The translations under genes and the position numbers were made by a program. This document shows positions 14,010 through 15,121 of a DNA stretch of 15,121 bases, one piece after another. The stretch spans positions 1 through 15,121 of the forward strand of contig CAZSMJ010000043.1 in NCBI GenBank assembly GCA_964608055.1, read 5' to 3'. The stretch's first letter is position 1. Each line of letters starts with the position of its first letter. Below the pieces are notes generated by a model, which was not told the origin of the DNA, made no database searches, and saw only the letters and a list, made by a program, of their open reading frames with translations. The stretch is from JALYNX01 sp964608055. GTDB lineage: Bacteria; Actinomycetota; Acidimicrobiia; Spongiisociales; ZC4RG35.

Positions 14010-14929
14010 TTCACACCCGCCACCGCCGCTTGGACACGGGCCCTGATCTCGGCTCTCATCTCGTCCGGGGACACCACCTCAGCCGAGGCCCCGAAACTCA
14101 GGATCCATCCCACGAAGGCATCCGTATTCGACACCGGCAGATCAACCTCCAGTGGCTTGCCGTCGACGGCGTTGACACCGAGGGTCCTCGCCGCCCACCA
14201 CGCCACGTCGGGATCGAAGCGCACCTTGGCGACGAGAGTTGGTTCAGATCCGAGATCCCAGGGTTGGGAGGTCACCGTGGCCCTGATATCGAAACCAGTG
14301 GGCCGGGCGAACGCGCCGGGCTCGTCTCCCACCTCGAGGTCGGCCATCCTGTCGATCCGGAACACCCGGGACCCATCCGGCCCATCACCGGCCAGGTACC
14401 AGTGGCCCCGGCTGTGCGCCAGACCGTAAGGCTTGAGTTTTCGCTCGTCGTCCCTGTAGCGGAATTGGACGGTGCGCCGCTCGGTGACCGCTCGAAACAA
14501 GTCGCCCAGGATCTCCGATTCGGCGCCTAGGTCGGCGCCCAGGGGCTCCAGACCCACCCCGCGCTCGACCCCGCCGAGTTTGTTCAGACCATCCAGACCA
14601 GCGTTTCCCCCACCGAGACGAACCATGCGCGCCGCCACCGAGAGCGCGAACCGCTCCTCCTCAGTGAGACCGGGGTCGGGTAGGGCGTACTTCTCGGGGT
14701 CGACTCGATATCCGAAGTCGACCTCGAAACCGTCGAGAGCCTGTCGCTCCAGGGGAATCCCCAACCGTCGCAGGACCTCCTTGTCCCGCTCGAACATGCG
14801 GTGGAATGCGTCGTCGCCCTGATCCCCGTAGCCGGCGACTGTGAATCTCACATCGTCGGCGGTGACCGGGACCGGCGACTCGAGAAGATAAATCAGGAGA
14901 TTGATCACCCGCTCGATGACGTTCTGCAT
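14006..14929 (-). CDS. pafB: PafB-like WYL-domain transcription regulator
   Basis: The first of the PafB/PafC pair. The 307-residue protein has the PafB N-terminal winged-HTH block (IERVINLLIYLLESPVPVTADDVRFTVAGYGDQGDDAFHRMFERDKEVLRRLGIPLE), a central RTVQFRYRDDERKLKPYGLAHSRGHWYLAG region with W-Y-L at about 177-179 and RVFRIDRM, and a C-terminal WCX-like region (WILSFGASAEVVSPDEM). I choose ATG 14927-14929 because the family N-terminus aligns there (MQNVIERVINLL). A GTG at 14951-14953 would add 8 residues; an AGGAGG lies too far from it. No Shine-Dalgarno precedes the ATG. In mycobacteria pafA, the Pup ligase gene, sits directly upstream; here the visible 192 nt upstream hold no coding sequence. 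Confidence 0.93.
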   Translation of the reverse strand: MQNVIERVINLLIYLLESPVPVTADDVRFTVAGYGDQGDDAFHRMFERDKEVLRRLGIPLERQALDGFEVDFGYRVDPEKYALPDPGLTEEERFALSVAARMVRLGGGNAGLDGLNKLGGVERGVGLEPLGADLGAESEILGDLFRAVTERRTVQFRYRDDERKLKPYGLAHSRGHWYLAGDGPDGSRVFRIDRMADLEVGDEPGAFARPTGFDIRATVTSQPWDLGSEPTLVAKVRFDPDVAWWAARTLGVNAVDGKPLEVDLPVSNTDAFVGWILSFGASAEVVSPDEMRAEIRARVQAAVAGVK

Positions 14930-14935
14930 AAGAGG

Positions 14936-14959
14936 AAGGTACTTCGCCGCCACGCGACA
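14936..14959 (-). promoter_or_regulatory. Possible PafBC-type promoter ahead of pafB
   Basis: Minus strand TGTCGCGTG, then 9 nt, then TACCTT, ending 6 nt before the pafB ATG. The described RecA-independent damage promoter is TTGTCRGTG-N8-TAnnnT; this site keeps the TGTC..GTG core with one extra base and a 9-nt spacer. It could mean autoregulation and a leaderless pafB message. The match is imperfect. Confidence 0.28.
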
Positions 14960-14968
14960 GAGTTGCCC

Positions 14969-14980
14969 CCTCCTAGGAGG
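14969..14980. repeat. 12-bp perfect palindrome CCTCCTAGGAGG
   Basis: A self-complementary 12-mer 39 nt upstream of the pafB ATG. It contains an AGGAGG that is too far from pafB to be its ribosome binding site. It could be an operator or part of the structured region to its right; nothing in the sequence decides. Confidence 0.5.
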
Positions 14981-14999
14981 CAGTTGGCAAACCCCCCAT

Positions 15000-15022
15000 C
15001 GGCGCAGCCAGAGGCTGCGCCG
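15000..15022. repeat. Hairpin 1 of the array
   Basis: A perfect 10-bp inverted repeat, CGGCGCAGCC and GGCTGCGCCG, around a 3-nt loop AGA. Confidence 0.85.
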
Positions 15023-15045
15023 GTCCCCCCTTGAAAAGGGGGGAC
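15023..15045. repeat. Hairpin 2 of the array
   Basis: A perfect 8-bp inverted repeat, GTCCCCCC and GGGGGGAC, around the 7-nt loop TTGAAAA. It starts at the base after hairpin 1. Confidence 0.85.
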
Positions 15046-15057
15046 AAAAGAAGGGTT

Positions 15058-15080
15058 GTCCCCCTGCGCAGCGGGGGGAC
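15058..15080. repeat. Hairpin 3 of the array
   Basis: A 7-bp inverted repeat, GTCCCCC and GGGGGAC, around a loop that holds the palindromic TGCGCA. The arms repeat those of hairpin 2, and the loop repeats GCGCAGC from hairpin 1. Confidence 0.8.
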
Positions 15081-15101
15081 CGTCCGACCGCAGGTCGGGC
15101 G
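15081..15101. repeat. Hairpin 4 of the array
   Basis: A 9-bp stem, CGTCCGACC with GGTCGGGCG (one T-G wobble), around the 3-nt loop GCA. It starts at the base after hairpin 3. Confidence 0.8.
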
Positions 15102-15121
15102 AGGGGGGCTGGCCGCTACAA

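Larger units (their letters stand above)
14986..15114. repeat. Structured intergenic element: four tandem hairpins inside a closing stem
   Basis: This gene-free stretch is packed with inverted repeats. An outer stem can form between GGC..CCCCCC (14986-14997) and GGGGGG..GCC (15103-15114) with a 3x3 internal loop. Inside it lie four stem-loops: 15000-15022, 15023-15045, 15058-15080 and 15081-15101. The first two abut directly, as do the last two; only a 12-nt purine-rich linker separates the pairs. Stems 2 and 3 share GTCCCCC/GGGGGAC arms and so could swap partners. The strand cannot be assigned because the stems are symmetrical. It resembles a REP-like intergenic repeat or a structured RNA; there is no poly-U tract that would make it a simple terminator. 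Confidence 0.7.

Noticed and set aside
14986..15121. CRISPR array
   Set aside because: The repeats are inverted hairpin arms of different sequence with no equal direct repeats and no spacers; no cas gene is in the window.
14986..15121. Insertion sequence end or transposon
   Set aside because: No transposase fragment, terminal inverted repeat pair with target duplication, or broken gene is visible, although the element is cut by the window edge.

Overview
The window is GC-rich, and every gene I can support lies on the minus strand, so transcription runs from about 14.9 kb down to position 1. The gene content is typical of Actinomycetota: the PafB/PafC pair of WYL-domain regulators, a HelY-type Ski2-like helicase next to tatA/tatC, a DUF4193-type zinc protein, a stand-alone Ppm-type polyprenol-phosphate mannosyltransferase, and the HAD phosphatase / small protein / tlyA / nadK / recN / pyrG block. 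Two blocks that I recall as separate loci in Mycobacterium tuberculosis (pafBC-tatAC-helY and Rv1692-Rv1693-tlyA-nadK-recN-pyrG) are brought together here. I infer a non-mycobacterial, probably deep-branching actinomycete; Acidimicrobiia-like is a guess.

Layout in transcription order: (1) 14954-15121 has no gene but holds a dense array of stem-loops that can be closed by an outer stem. (2) 14929-12703 holds pafB, pafC and a small two-CxxC protein, and ends at a strong rho-independent terminator (12605-12649). (3) 12580-8057 holds tatA/B, tatC, helY and a diacylglycerol-kinase-family lipid kinase, each joined to the next by a 4-nt stop/start overlap. (4) 8008-5983 holds an unusually acidic DUF4193 protein, a Ppm-type glycosyltransferase, a GNAT acetyltransferase and a Nudix hydrolase. 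(5) 5973-3899 holds an M20 metallopeptidase and a NagD-type HAD phosphatase. (6) 3851-561 holds a 53-aa protein, tlyA, nadK and recN. (7) pyrG starts at 515 and runs off the left edge.

Most genes are housekeeping: protein export (Tat), RNA/DNA unwinding (HelY), lipid and cell-wall precursor chemistry (lipid kinase, Ppm), rRNA methylation (TlyA), NADP supply (NadK), DNA repair (RecN) and CTP supply (PyrG). PafBC is known in mycobacteria as a DNA-damage transcription activator, and recN lies in the same gene run. I see no complete new defence or metabolic system. The observations most worth a second look are the four-hairpin element at the right edge, the apparent CTG start of tlyA, the small protein upstream of tlyA, the acidic DUF4193 variant, the small zinc-ribbon gene behind pafC, and the lack of Shine-Dalgarno sequences at the genes that appear to head transcription units.
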